Shown piece after piece: positions 8,570 to 17,039 of a stretch of DNA of 64,000 bases (within the stretch, counting starts at the first letter, position 1; each line of letters opens with the position of its first letter). The notes beneath the pieces were generated by a model, which saw only the letters and a list, made by a program, of their open reading frames with translations, was not told the origin of the DNA and did not search any database. The position numbers were made by a program, and so were the translations under genes. Source of the stretch: Rubritepida flocculans DSM 14296 (GTDB lineage: Bacteria > Pseudomonadota > Alphaproteobacteria > Acetobacterales > Acetobacteraceae); contig NZ_AUDH01000003.1 in NCBI RefSeq assembly GCF_000425365.1, positions 124,001 through 188,000 on the forward strand. Direction: 5' to 3'.

Positions 8570-9157
8570 ATGCAGGACACGGCGCTGCTGCTCTGCGACC
8601 TGCAGAACGACTTCCTGCACCCCGAGGGCGCCTATGGCCGCGCGGGCTGCACCGCCCCCGCCATCGCGGCGCTGCCCGGCCGTCTCGCGCCGCTCGCGGA
8701 GCGGATGCGCGCGGCGGGAGGCTGGATCGTCTCCACCCATTTCACCCTGGTGCTGGGCAAGGGGGGCGAGCCCTTCGTCTCGCCGCATCTGCGCAAGCTG
8801 CGCCCCTTCCTCGCGCGCGGGGATTTCGCGCCGGGAAGCTGGGGGCACCGGCTCGTCGAGGCGCTCGCGCCCGCCGATCTCAGCGTGGAGAAGATCGCCT
8901 ATTCCGCCTTCTACGAGACGCGGCTCGACTGGGTGCTGCGGCGGGCGGGCATCCGCCGCCTGCTGGTGGCGGGCATCGTCACCAATGGCGGCGTCGCCTC
9001 CACCGTGCGCGACGCGCATGTGCGCGAATACGAGCTGACGGTGCTGGAGGACGGCTGCGCCGCCTTCAGCGAGGCGCTGCACCGCGAGGCCATCGCGGGC
9101 CTGAGGCCGGTGGCGCGGATCGCCGCCGTGGACGAGGCGCTGGCCGAGCTCGCATGA
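8570..9157 (+). CDS. Isochorismatase-fold hydrolase without the catalytic Cys
   Basis: A 195-residue cysteine-hydrolase (isochorismatase-like) protein. Asp10 (LLCDLQNDF) and Lys108 (VEKIAYSAF) of the Asp-Lys-Cys triad are present, but the Cys position in GIVTNGGVAST (residue 141) is Gly. True isochorismatases such as EntB and PhzD also lack the Cys, whereas amidases (nicotinamidase, carbamoylsarcosine hydrolase) need it, so an amidase role is unlikely by the usual mechanism. It begins 3 nt after the hyu remnant and overlaps the FAD oxidoreductase by 4 nt; the former operon probably degraded a cyclic amide, with this enzyme taking a later step. Confidence 0.85.
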   Translation: MQDTALLLCDLQNDFLHPEGAYGRAGCTAPAIAALPGRLAPLAERMRAAGGWIVSTHFTLVLGKGGEPFVSPHLRKLRPFLARGDFAPGSWGHRLVEALAPADLSVEKIAYSAFYETRLDWVLRRAGIRRLLVAGIVTNGGVASTVRDAHVREYELTVLEDGCAAFSEALHREAIAGLRPVARIAAVDEALAELA

Positions 9158-10554
9158 GCCGGGTGATCCGCGAGGCCGCGCCGCGCTTCGAGGCGGAGGT
9201 GCCGCTTGCCATCGTCGGCGCGGGGGCGGCGGGGCTGACCGCCGCGCTGGCCGCCGCCGAGGAGGGGGTGGAGGCGCTGGTGCTGGAGGGCGATGCGCTG
9301 CCGCGCGGCTCCACCGCCCTCTCCGCCGGGCTCATCCCGGCCGCCGGCACGCGCTGGCAGGCCGCGGCCGGCATCCGCGACGATGCGGCGCTGTTCGAGG
9401 CCGATATCCAGGCCAAGGCGAAGGGCCGGGCGCTGCCGCAGCTCGCCGCGCTGCTGGCGCGCGAGGCTGCGCCCGCCCTCGAATGGCTGGCCGGGACGCA
9501 GGGCCTGCCCTTCTCGCTGGTGGACGACTTCGACTATCCGGGCCACAGCCGCCGGCGCATGCACGGGCTGCCCGGCCGCAGCGGCGCGGAGCTGCTGGAT
9601 GGGCTGCGCGCGGCGACCGAGCGCGCGGGCCTGCCCCTGCTCACCGGCGCGCGCGTCACCGCCCTCATCGGCGATGCGGCGGGCGCGCCGCACGGGATGG
9701 AGGTCACGCGGCCCGATGGCGCGCGCGAGCGCATCGGCGCGCGCGCCATCCTTTTCGCCTGCTCGGGCTATGGCGGGGATCGGGCCCTGGTGCGCGCGCA
9801 TCTCCCGCGCCTCGCGCAGGCGCTCTATTTCGGCCATCCCGGCAACACGGGCGATGCGGTGAAATGGGGCGCGGGGCTGGGCGCGCGACTCGTGCAGATG
9901 GGCGCGCACCAGGGGCACGGCAATGTGGCGCATCCCGCGGGAATCCTCATCACCTGGGCGGTGATCGGGGAGGGCGGCTTCCAGGTGAACGCGGCGGGCC
10001 GGCGCTTCTGGAACGAGGCGCAGGGCTATTCCGAGGCCGCCGAGGCCGTGCTGGCGCAGCCCGGCGGCATCGCCTTCTCCGTCTTCGACGCGCGCATCGC
10101 CGCCATCGCGCGCCAGTTCCCCGATTTCCGCGCGGCCGAGGCGCAGGGCGCGGCGCTCGCCGCCGCGCGGGTGGAGGAGCTCGCGGCGCGCGCGAAGCTG
10201 CCGCCCGCCGCCCTCGCCGCGAGTTTCGCCGACGTCGAGGCGATGAAGCGCGCCCGCGCCACCGACGCGCTGGGGCGCGACTGGTCGCGCGGCGCGCCGC
10301 TTGCGGCCCCCTTCCACGCGGTGCGCGTCACGGGGGCGCTGTTCCACACCCAGGGCGGGCTGCTGGTGGACGAGGCGGGGCGGGTGCTCTCCGAGGCGGG
10401 CCCCCCCATCCCGGGCCTCTACGCCGCGGGCGGGGCGGCCTGCGGGGTGAGCGGGCCCGAGGCCTCGGGCTACCTTTCGGGCAATGGGCTGCTCTCAGCC
10501 ATGGTGCTCGGCCGCATCGCGGGGCGGGAGGCGGCGCGCTTCACCCGAGGTTGA
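9154..10554 (+). CDS. FAD-dependent oxidoreductase, fumarate reductase/TcuA-like
   Basis: A 466-residue flavoprotein of the FAD-binding-2 family. The dinucleotide motif VGAGAAGLTA is at residues 21-30, the expected GST.LSAG follows, and the C-terminal end has the second FAD contact pattern (GLYAAGGAACGVSG, YLSGNGLLSAMVLGRIAG). Relatives include fumarate reductase flavoprotein subunits, 3-ketosteroid dehydrogenases and tricarballylate dehydrogenase; there is no membrane or iron-sulfur partner here. ATGA overlap with the previous gene. It overlaps the convergent TctC gene by 14 bp. Substrate not known. Confidence 0.85.
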   Translation: MSRVIREAAPRFEAEVPLAIVGAGAAGLTAALAAAEEGVEALVLEGDALPRGSTALSAGLIPAAGTRWQAAAGIRDDAALFEADIQAKAKGRALPQLAALLAREAAPALEWLAGTQGLPFSLVDDFDYPGHSRRRMHGLPGRSGAELLDGLRAATERAGLPLLTGARVTALIGDAAGAPHGMEVTRPDGARERIGARAILFACSGYGGDRALVRAHLPRLAQALYFGHPGNTGDAVKWGAGLGARLVQMGAHQGHGNVAHPAGILITWAVIGEGGFQVNAAGRRFWNEAQGYSEAAEAVLAQPGGIAFSVFDARIAAIARQFPDFRAAEAQGAALAAARVEELAARAKLPPAALAASFADVEAMKRARATDALGRDWSRGAPLAAPFHAVRVTGALFHTQGGLLVDEAGRVLSEAGPPIPGLYAAGGAACGVSGPEASGYLSGNGLLSAMVLGRIAGREAARFTRG

Positions 10555-11512
10555 GCCGCCTCGCGAGTTCGCGGAACAGCTCGATCTGCGCCAGCACATG
10601 GGCGCGCGCCGCCGCGCCGTCGGTGACGCGCGGCACGCTGCCCAGGCGCCGCGTCGCGGCGATCCATTCCGGATCGGCGCCGGTGCGCGCGATCACCTCC
10701 TCCCAGAAGCGCGCGAGGGGGGCGGGCATCTGCGCGGGCCCGGCGAGCGCGTTCCAGCCCGCGAGCGCGGAGAGCGCGGGCAGCCCGGCCTCGGCCGCGG
10801 TGGGCACATCGGGCAGCAGCGGATGGCGCGCCTCGCCGCTGACGACGAGCGCGCGCACCGCGCCCTGCCGGATCGCGCCCATCATGTCGCCGAGATTGTT
10901 GCCGACGAACTGCGCCTGGCCGCCGAGCAGTGCGGTCAGCGCCTCGCCGCCGCCGCGGAAGGGGATGGCCTGCGCGGCGTCCAGCGGCAGCCCCGCCGCG
11001 GCGAGCATGTGCCGCACGCCGAGGTCGAGGATGGTGGCGGGCCCGGAGGTCGCGAAATCGTAGCGCCCCGGCGCGTCGCGCAGCGCGGCCAGCAGCGCGC
11101 GCAGATCCCGCCAGGGCGCATCGGCGCGCACGCAGACCACGAAGGGATTCTCGTCGAGCAGGCCGAGCCAGGTGAAATCCTCGGGCGTGTAGGGCGTGCG
11201 CGGATCGGTGGCGGGCAGGATGGCGGAGGAGCCGACGCGCGCCAGCAGCAGCGTGTGCCCGTCGGGCCTTGCGCGCGCGACGCTGAGCGTGCCCACCGCG
11301 CCCGAGGCGCCGGTGCGGTTCTCGACCACGATGGGCTGCGGCTGCGCGCCCATGTGGCGCGGCGCATGGGCGGCGAAGAGGCGCGCCGCGATGTCCGCCG
11401 CGCCGCCGGCCGAGAAGGGCGCGACCAGCACCACCGGGCGCTCGAGCGGCTGCGCGCGCGCGCCGGCCGGCGCCAGGAGCGGGGCGGCGAGCAGATGGCG
11501 TCTCGACAGCAT
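10541..11512 (-). CDS. Bug/TctC-family tripartite tricarboxylate receptor
   Basis: A 323-residue periplasmic solute-binding protein. It starts with a short Arg-containing signal peptide (LSRRHLLAAPLLAPAGARA) and shows the Bug marks PFSAGGAADIAARLF, VVENRTGASGAVG, and the late PLLPDVPTAAEAGLP. Such receptors bind carboxylates or related small molecules for TctAB carriers; no tctA or tctB is nearby, as is usual for orphan receptors of this group. GGAGG precedes the ATG. Its 3' end overlaps the FAD oxidoreductase on the other strand. Confidence 0.9.
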   Translation of the reverse strand: MLSRRHLLAAPLLAPAGARAQPLERPVVLVAPFSAGGAADIAARLFAAHAPRHMGAQPQPIVVENRTGASGAVGTLSVARARPDGHTLLLARVGSSAILPATDPRTPYTPEDFTWLGLLDENPFVVCVRADAPWRDLRALLAALRDAPGRYDFATSGPATILDLGVRHMLAAAGLPLDAAQAIPFRGGGEALTALLGGQAQFVGNNLGDMMGAIRQGAVRALVVSGEARHPLLPDVPTAAEAGLPALSALAGWNALAGPAQMPAPLARFWEEVIARTGADPEWIAATRRLGSVPRVTDGAAARAHVLAQIELFRELARRLNLG

Positions 11513-11605
11513 GGCGATCCTCCGCCGGCAGCATGCCGGGGCGGCGGGGGGGCTGGGAACGCCCAGGGTTGCCCCGGCGGTTCACGCCATGCTACCGCAC
11601 ATTGC

Positions 11606-12580
11606 ATGATGACCGAGACTGGCTTGCCCGCCAGCCCGCGGATGAACCGCGGGCAGCGGCATACCCCAGCGGTCCGTGTGCGGGCGTGGTTCGGCTTTCG
11701 CCTTCCGTCCGTGCGCGGCAGGCTTCGTCGCATCGCCCTCGGCGCGCTGACGGCTTGGCTTCTGGGTGGGAATGCGCCGGCCTGGGCGCAGGCCGCACGG
11801 CCCGCCGAGGCGCGGCCCGCGCCCGCGCGCCCGGCCGCCGCCGCGCCCGCGCGTCCGGCCGAGCCGCGCCCCGCCGCCCGTCCGCCCGCCCCCCGGCGCG
11901 AGGCGCAGGCGCGCCCCTCCGGCCGCCCCTCCGGCCGCCCCGCCGCCCCCCGGCCGGTGGGCGCGGTGATTTCCGACGGGCCGCGCATGCGCGACGCGCC
12001 GCAGGAGCTCATTCCCGTCCTGGCGCCCGGGCACATGGCGGAGGGGCTCTCGCCCCGCGCCGCCTGCCTCGCCGCCACCCAGCGCGCGGAGGAGGTGCAC
12101 GGCGTGCCCCGCGGGCTGCTGACGGCCATCGCCCTGGCCGAGAGCGGGCTGCACGCCTATGCCCTCTCCATCGGCGGGCGGCCGCATTTCCCCGAGACGG
12201 CGGCCGAGGCGCGCGCGCTGCTGGAGGCCGCGCCCGCCCGGCGCAGCATCATGGCCGGCTGCGTGCAGGTGAACGCCCGCGTGCACGCGCGCGGCAGCCA
12301 CTGGCCGCTCGATCCCTATGTCTCGGCCGACTGGGCGGGCGGCATCATGGCGCGCTGGCACCGCGAGACGGGTTCCTGGGCCGAGGCGCTGCGCCGCTGG
12401 CATGGCGGCTCCGCCGCCTCCACCCATCGCCTCGTCTGCCGCGTGCGGGCCAAGCTGGAAGTCACCAGCCCGGGCAGCGAGGCGTTCCGCGACTGGCGCT
12501 GCCCCGACGGCCAAGCCGAGCGCGTGCGCCGCAACGGCGCCCTCCACCTTGCCACGGCCGAGCGCCAGTCCCGGCCCTGA
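11606..12580 (+). CDS. SLT-type lytic transglycosylase-like secreted protein
   Basis: A 324-residue protein: a basic N-terminus and hydrophobic export segment (about 42-62, ending PAWAQA), an Ala/Pro/Arg-rich linker (about 64-118), then an SLT-like domain from about 150. The catalytic Glu is Glu179 in ALAESG, and GCVQVN corresponds to the family's GxMQVN. It should cleave peptidoglycan in the periplasm. The start is uncertain: ATGs at 11606, 11609 and 11642 are all possible, the first giving a long pre-signal extension. A second protein with the same domain lies at 32888-33646. Convergent with the TPP enzyme (9 nt apart). Confidence 0.75.
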   Translation: MMTETGLPASPRMNRGQRHTPAVRVRAWFGFRLPSVRGRLRRIALGALTAWLLGGNAPAWAQAARPAEARPAPARPAAAAPARPAEPRPAARPPAPRREAQARPSGRPSGRPAAPRPVGAVISDGPRMRDAPQELIPVLAPGHMAEGLSPRAACLAATQRAEEVHGVPRGLLTAIALAESGLHAYALSIGGRPHFPETAAEARALLEAAPARRSIMAGCVQVNARVHARGSHWPLDPYVSADWAGGIMARWHRETGSWAEALRRWHGGSAASTHRLVCRVRAKLEVTSPGSEAFRDWRCPDGQAERVRRNGALHLATAERQSRP

Positions 12581-12589
12581 GCGGCCGGA

Positions 12590-14218
12590 TCACAGCCGAG
12601 AGACGCGCGTCTCCTTCGCGGTGATGAACTCGAGCAGCGCGGGCGTGCCGTTCCGCGTCTGCTCGATGCCGCGGCGGATGGCGGGGATGATCTCCTCGGG
12701 CCGCGTCACGCGCTCGCCATAGCCGCCGAAGGCGCGGGCCATGGCCGCGTAGTCGCCGCTGATGTCGGTGGTGCGGTATTTCTCCGTGCTCAGCGCCATG
12801 ATCTTCAGCTCGATGGCCATGGAGAAGTTGTTGAGCAGGATGGAGAGGATGGGGATGCGCTCGCGCACCGCCGTCTCGAAATCCATCCCGGTGAAGCCGA
12901 TGGCCGCATCGCCCCACACGTTGATGCAGAGCTTGTCGGGCGCGGCGAGCTTCGCGCCCATGGCGAGGCCGAGCCCGTAGCCGAGCTGCGTCGTCTTGCC
13001 CCAGCCGAGGTAGGAGAGCGGCGTGCGGCTGATCCAGAAGGGCGAGAGCTGGTCGCGCGGGCTGCCCGCGTCATGCGTGATGATGGTGTTGTCCACATCC
13101 ACGGTGCGCCAGAGGTCGCGCAGCACGCGATAGGGGTTGAGCGGAACCTCCTCCGAATCGCGCAGCGCCGCCCATTCCGCGAGCCAGGGCGCGCGCACGG
13201 CCTGGATCTCGTCGGCCACGGGGGCGATCTCGCGCGGCCCCTTCACCCGCCCGCGCAGCTCGGCGAGCAGCGCCTCCAGCACGAGGCCCGCATCGCCGGT
13301 CAGGCCGATGTCGCAGCGCACGTCCTTCTCGAGATGATCCGGATCGAGCGTCGCGTGGATGATCCTGGGCCCCTTGGGGATGCGCACGGCGAAGGAGGAT
13401 TCGGTGAAGGAGCAGCCGAGGCCCAGGATCACGTCCGCATTGTCGAGGAAGTGCCGCACGGGCTTCGGCATGGCGAGGCCGCCCGAGCCGAGCGCGAGCG
13501 GATGATCCTCCGGGAAGGCGGATTTCCCACCGAGGCTCGTGGTCACGGGCGCGGCCAGCAGCTCCGCCAGCGCCTTCAACTGCGGCCAGGCGTGCGCCCA
13601 GTGCACGCCGGTGCCGGCGTAGATCACGGGGCGGTGCGCGCGGGCCAGCATCTCGGCGGCGCGCGCGACGTCGAGCGGATCGGGCGCGCCGCGCGTGGCG
13701 ACGACGGGGCGGTAGTCGAGCTCGCCCGGGAAATCCTCGGCGAAGAGGTCGCTCGGGATTTCCACCAGCACGGGCCCGCCGCGGCCGTTGCGCAGCCGCG
13801 CGAAGGCGCGGCGCATGATGTTGGGCACCTCGGCGGCGCTCGTCACCGCCTCGGCGGATTTCGTGACGCCGCGCATCTGGATGGTCGCGTTGTAGTTCGG
13901 CGGCACATGCGCGAGGCGCCGCGGATAGCCCATGGGCATCACCAGCACCGGCACGCTCTCGCCGAAGGCCTGCGCCACGCCGCCATAGGCGTTCTCCGCC
14001 CCCGGCCCGTGCTGCATGCAGAAGGCGCCGATCTTCCGGCCCGAGGTGACGCGGCTGATCGCGTCCGCCATGTGCAGGCCGATGCGCTCCTGCCGCACGA
14101 TGACGGGGCGGATGTCGCGCGCCGCGGCGTGCTCGATGAGGTGGTTCACCGGGTAGGCGCAGAGGATCTCCACCCCCTCGCGCTTCATGATCTCCGCGAT
14201 CGCGTCGCCGACCTTCAT
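12590..14218 (-). CDS. Thiamine-diphosphate enzyme, acetolactate synthase-like
   Basis: A 542-residue ThDP enzyme with the three usual domains: N-terminal pyrimidine-binding with the activating Glu44 (VRQERIGLHMADA), a central domain, and a C-terminal pyrophosphate domain with GDAAIG at 436-441 running to Asn463-Asn464. Similar proteins are filed as acetolactate synthase, but no regulatory subunit or ilvC is near, and members include oxalyl-CoA decarboxylase, sulfoacetaldehyde acetyltransferase and related lyases. It is divergent from the AtzG-like/amidase pair. The exact reaction cannot be read from sequence alone. Confidence 0.8.
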   Translation of the reverse strand: MKVGDAIAEIMKREGVEILCAYPVNHLIEHAAARDIRPVIVRQERIGLHMADAISRVTSGRKIGAFCMQHGPGAENAYGGVAQAFGESVPVLVMPMGYPRRLAHVPPNYNATIQMRGVTKSAEAVTSAAEVPNIMRRAFARLRNGRGGPVLVEIPSDLFAEDFPGELDYRPVVATRGAPDPLDVARAAEMLARAHRPVIYAGTGVHWAHAWPQLKALAELLAAPVTTSLGGKSAFPEDHPLALGSGGLAMPKPVRHFLDNADVILGLGCSFTESSFAVRIPKGPRIIHATLDPDHLEKDVRCDIGLTGDAGLVLEALLAELRGRVKGPREIAPVADEIQAVRAPWLAEWAALRDSEEVPLNPYRVLRDLWRTVDVDNTIITHDAGSPRDQLSPFWISRTPLSYLGWGKTTQLGYGLGLAMGAKLAAPDKLCINVWGDAAIGFTGMDFETAVRERIPILSILLNNFSMAIELKIMALSTEKYRTTDISGDYAAMARAFGGYGERVTRPEEIIPAIRRGIEQTRNGTPALLEFITAKETRVSRL

Positions 14219-14312
14219 GCGCGTTCCTCCCGAGGCGTTCCTGTGCGCGAAAGGCTAGACCCCGCCGCGCGCGGGCCGCAAGCTGCGCCCCTGCGCATCG
14301 AAAGGAACGACC

Positions 14313-14507
14313 ATGGCCGAGCCGCTTCCGCCCCAGGAGTTCGCGCTGCTGCTCGCGCGCGCCGGGATCAGCCTGCCGCCCGAGGAGGTGGAGAGCCTGC
14401 GCCAGGCGCATGCGAAGCTCGCCGAGATGCTTGCGCTGCTGCGCGCGCCGCCGCCGCCGCTGGCCGCCGAGCCCGCCTTCGCCTTCAGGGCGGGAGAGGG
14501 CGCATGA
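14313..14507 (+). CDS. AtzG-like small subunit upstream of amidase
   Basis: A 64-residue protein whose layout fits the AtzG-like family: LPPQEFALLLARAGISLPPE, a helix with LRQAHAKLAEMLALL, then a Pro-rich stretch and a terminal AEPAFAF. AtzG forms a heterocomplex with the amidase AtzE in cyanuric acid degradation and resembles GatC in position and role. Its stop overlaps the amidase start (ATGA), which fits obligate co-translation. The family call rests on size, shape and position. Confidence 0.7.
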   Translation: MAEPLPPQEFALLLARAGISLPPEEVESLRQAHAKLAEMLALLRAPPPPLAAEPAFAFRAGEGA

Positions 14508-15877
14508 TCCCCACCATCGCCGAGGCCGCGCGCCTCATCGCCGAACGCCGCCTCTCGCCCGTGGAGCTCGCGAAGGAATGCCTCGCGCGCATCGCGGCGC
14601 AGAACCCCGCGCTGCATGCCTTCATCCTGGTGACGGAGGAGCGCGCGCTGGCCGATGCGCGGGCCGCGGAGGCGCGCCAGATGGCCGGCGCGCTCAAGGG
14701 CCCGCTCGATGGCATCCCCATCGCGCACAAGGACATCTACGACACCGCCGGCATCCGCACCACGGGCCACTCCGCGCAGTTGCAGGAGCGCGTGCCGGAG
14801 CAGGACGCGGTGACGGTGGCGAAGTGGCGCGAGGCGGGGGTGGTGCTGCTCGGCAAGCTCGCCACGCATGAGTTCGCCTTCGGCGGGCCCTCCTTCGACC
14901 TGCCCTGGCCGCCCGCCCGCAACCCCTGGGACACGGAGCGCTTCACCGCCGGCAGCAGCAGCGGCACCGGCGCGGCGGTGGCGGCGGGGCTGATCCTCGG
15001 CGGCACGGGCTCGGACACGGGCGGCTCCATCCGCGGCCCCGCGGCGCTGTGCGGCATCGCCGGCATCAAGCCGAGCTACGGGCTCTGCTCGCGGCGCGGC
15101 ATCCTGCCGCTGGCGCAGACCCTCGACCACGCGGGCCCGCTGGCCTGGACGAGCGAGGACTGCGCGCTGCTGCTCGCGGCGATGGCGGGGCATGACCCGC
15201 TTGATCCCGGCAGCGCCGACCGCCCGCCCCCGCGCTTCGACCTCGCGGCCGAGTGGCGCGGCCGGCGCATCGGCGTGATCCGCCACATGCACGAGCGCGA
15301 CCACCCCGTCTCGCCCGCCACGCTCAAGGGCATCGAGGAGACGGCCGAGATCCTGCGCTCCCTCGGCGCGGAGCTGGTGGAGGTGACGCTGCCGAGCCTC
15401 GCGGAGTTCAACGCGGCCGGCTGGGTGACCCTCTCGGCCGAGGCCTGGGCGGTGCACGAGGAATGGATGCGCACGCGCCCCATGCGGTACGGCGAGTTCC
15501 TGCGCGCGCGGCTCGCGCTCGGCGGGCTGCTCTCGGCGGGCGACTACATCCAGGCGCAGCGGCGCCGGCGCGATCTCATCGCGCGCAGCTTCGCCGCGAC
15601 CGAGGGGGTGGATCTGCTGCTCACGGCGGCCGCGCCGGCCGAGGCCCCGCGCATCCGCGAGGTGTCGAAATGGGCGAGCCTCGAGAAGCCCAACTTCACC
15701 ATCCCCTTCAACCTGCTGGGCTGGCCCGCGCTCTCGGTCTGCACGGGCTTCGGCGAGGGCGGGCTGCCCGTCGCCGCGCAGATCGTGGGCAAGCCCTGGC
15801 AGGACGGGCTGGTGCTGGCCGCGGGCCATGCGGTGGAGCGCGCGAACGGGCATCGCGCGCGCCGGCCGCCCGCATGA
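14504..15877 (+). CDS. Amidase signature family hydrolase
   Basis: A 457-residue amidase-signature enzyme. The Ser-cisSer-Lys triad is visible: Lys76 (IPIAHKDIYD), the Gly/Ser-rich loop GSSSGTG at 150-156, and Ser175 in DTGGSIRGPA. It should hydrolyse a carboxamide to acid and ammonia. With the AtzG-like protein it probably makes a two-subunit enzyme comparable to AtzEG; GatA is excluded by the missing gatB/gatC context. It abuts the convergent dehydrogenase gene with a 1-nt gap. Substrate unknown. Confidence 0.88.
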   Translation: MIPTIAEAARLIAERRLSPVELAKECLARIAAQNPALHAFILVTEERALADARAAEARQMAGALKGPLDGIPIAHKDIYDTAGIRTTGHSAQLQERVPEQDAVTVAKWREAGVVLLGKLATHEFAFGGPSFDLPWPPARNPWDTERFTAGSSSGTGAAVAAGLILGGTGSDTGGSIRGPAALCGIAGIKPSYGLCSRRGILPLAQTLDHAGPLAWTSEDCALLLAAMAGHDPLDPGSADRPPPRFDLAAEWRGRRIGVIRHMHERDHPVSPATLKGIEETAEILRSLGAELVEVTLPSLAEFNAAGWVTLSAEAWAVHEEWMRTRPMRYGEFLRARLALGGLLSAGDYIQAQRRRRDLIARSFAATEGVDLLLTAAAPAEAPRIREVSKWASLEKPNFTIPFNLLGWPALSVCTGFGEGGLPVAAQIVGKPWQDGLVLAAGHAVERANGHRARRPPA

Positions 15878-15878
15878 A

Positions 15879-16922
15879 CTAGCTGTTCGGGCCGCGCCCC
15901 ATGCCGATGGGCTGCCAGCGGCGCAGCAGGGTGTTCTGCAGCACCGCGGGGTTGACGCAGCTCATCGGCCATTTCCCCTGCGCGACGAGCGCGAGCTCCT
16001 GCCCCACGCGGCGCTTGCGCGCCTCGTCGAAGCGCGCGCTGGCCGAGGCCGTGTGCGCGGAGAGGATCACGTTGTCCATGGACAGCAGCGGGTTGTTGTG
16101 GCTGGGCGGCTCCTGCTCCAGCACGTCGAGCCCGGCATAGGCGATCCAGCCCTCCTGCAGCGCGCGGATCAGCGCCGCCTCGTCCACCGTCGGGCCGCGG
16201 CCGGTGTTGATGAAGATGGCGGTGGGCTTCATCATCCGGAAGTGGCGCTCCGTCAGCATGTGCGTGCATTCGGGGCGCGCCGGCGCGTGCATGGAGACGA
16301 AGTCCGACCGGCGCATCACCTCCTCGAGCGTGGCCGGCATCACGCCCTGTTCGATCATCTGCGTCTCGTCGAGGAAGGGATCATAGGCGATGACCTGCAG
16401 CCCGAAGGGCCTGGCGCGCCGGGCCACCGCGCGCGCGGTGCGCCCGAAGCTGATGAGGCCCAGCGTCTGGCCCATCAGGCGCGGGATCTTCAGCAGCGCC
16501 GGCCGCCCCTCCTTCCAGCGATGCTCGCGCACCATGCGGTCCTGCTCGATGCAGCGGCGGAAGGTGGCCAGCAGCAGCATCATCGCGTGGTCCGCCACCT
16601 CCTCGATGAAGGTGTCGGGGACGTTGGTGACGGGGATGCCGCGCGCGGTGGCGGCGGCCACATCCACGCTGTCCACGCCGACGGAGCCGAGGCTGATCAC
16701 CTTGCACTTCTCGAGGGCTGCGATGATCTCGGCGGTGAAGATCATGCCCTTGGCGTAGATCGCATCCGCCTCCCTGGCCGCGGCGATGAAGGCGGCGGGC
16801 TCGGCCGGCGCCTCGACGATCTCGGCGTCGAGCCCCGCGAGCGCCTCCATCTCCAGCGTGTAGTCCGACCCCGCGACGGTGAAGCTCGCCGCGGCGGGGG
16901 TGACGATGCGGAATCTCGCCAT
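15879..16922 (-). CDS. D-isomer-specific 2-hydroxyacid dehydrogenase family protein
   Basis: A 347-residue NAD(P)-linked dehydrogenase. The catalytic Arg lies in NTGRGPTVDEAAL, the Glu in LDVLEQEPP, and the His in LSAHTASAS; LGSVGVDSVDV is the usual substrate-side loop. The dinucleotide loop reads GLISFGRTARAVA, with Ser where the middle Gly of GxGxxG is usual. It would interconvert a 2-keto acid and a D-2-hydroxy acid, as in glyoxylate, phosphoglycerate or formate dehydrogenase relatives. AAGGAGGAAG precedes the ATG. Divergent from the SDR at 17040. Confidence 0.85.
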   Translation of the reverse strand: MARFRIVTPAAASFTVAGSDYTLEMEALAGLDAEIVEAPAEPAAFIAAAREADAIYAKGMIFTAEIIAALEKCKVISLGSVGVDSVDVAAATARGIPVTNVPDTFIEEVADHAMMLLLATFRRCIEQDRMVREHRWKEGRPALLKIPRLMGQTLGLISFGRTARAVARRARPFGLQVIAYDPFLDETQMIEQGVMPATLEEVMRRSDFVSMHAPARPECTHMLTERHFRMMKPTAIFINTGRGPTVDEAALIRALQEGWIAYAGLDVLEQEPPSHNNPLLSMDNVILSAHTASASARFDEARKRRVGQELALVAQGKWPMSCVNPAVLQNTLLRRWQPIGMGRGPNS

Positions 16923-17039
16923 CTGCGCTTCCTCCTTCTCTGCTCTTGGCGCGGAGCCAAGCATGGGGCGGGGGGCGCGACAAGGCGCGCCGGCAAGTCT
17001 AGCCTCGCCCCGCGCGCACGCGCGGAAAGGGAGGAGAGC

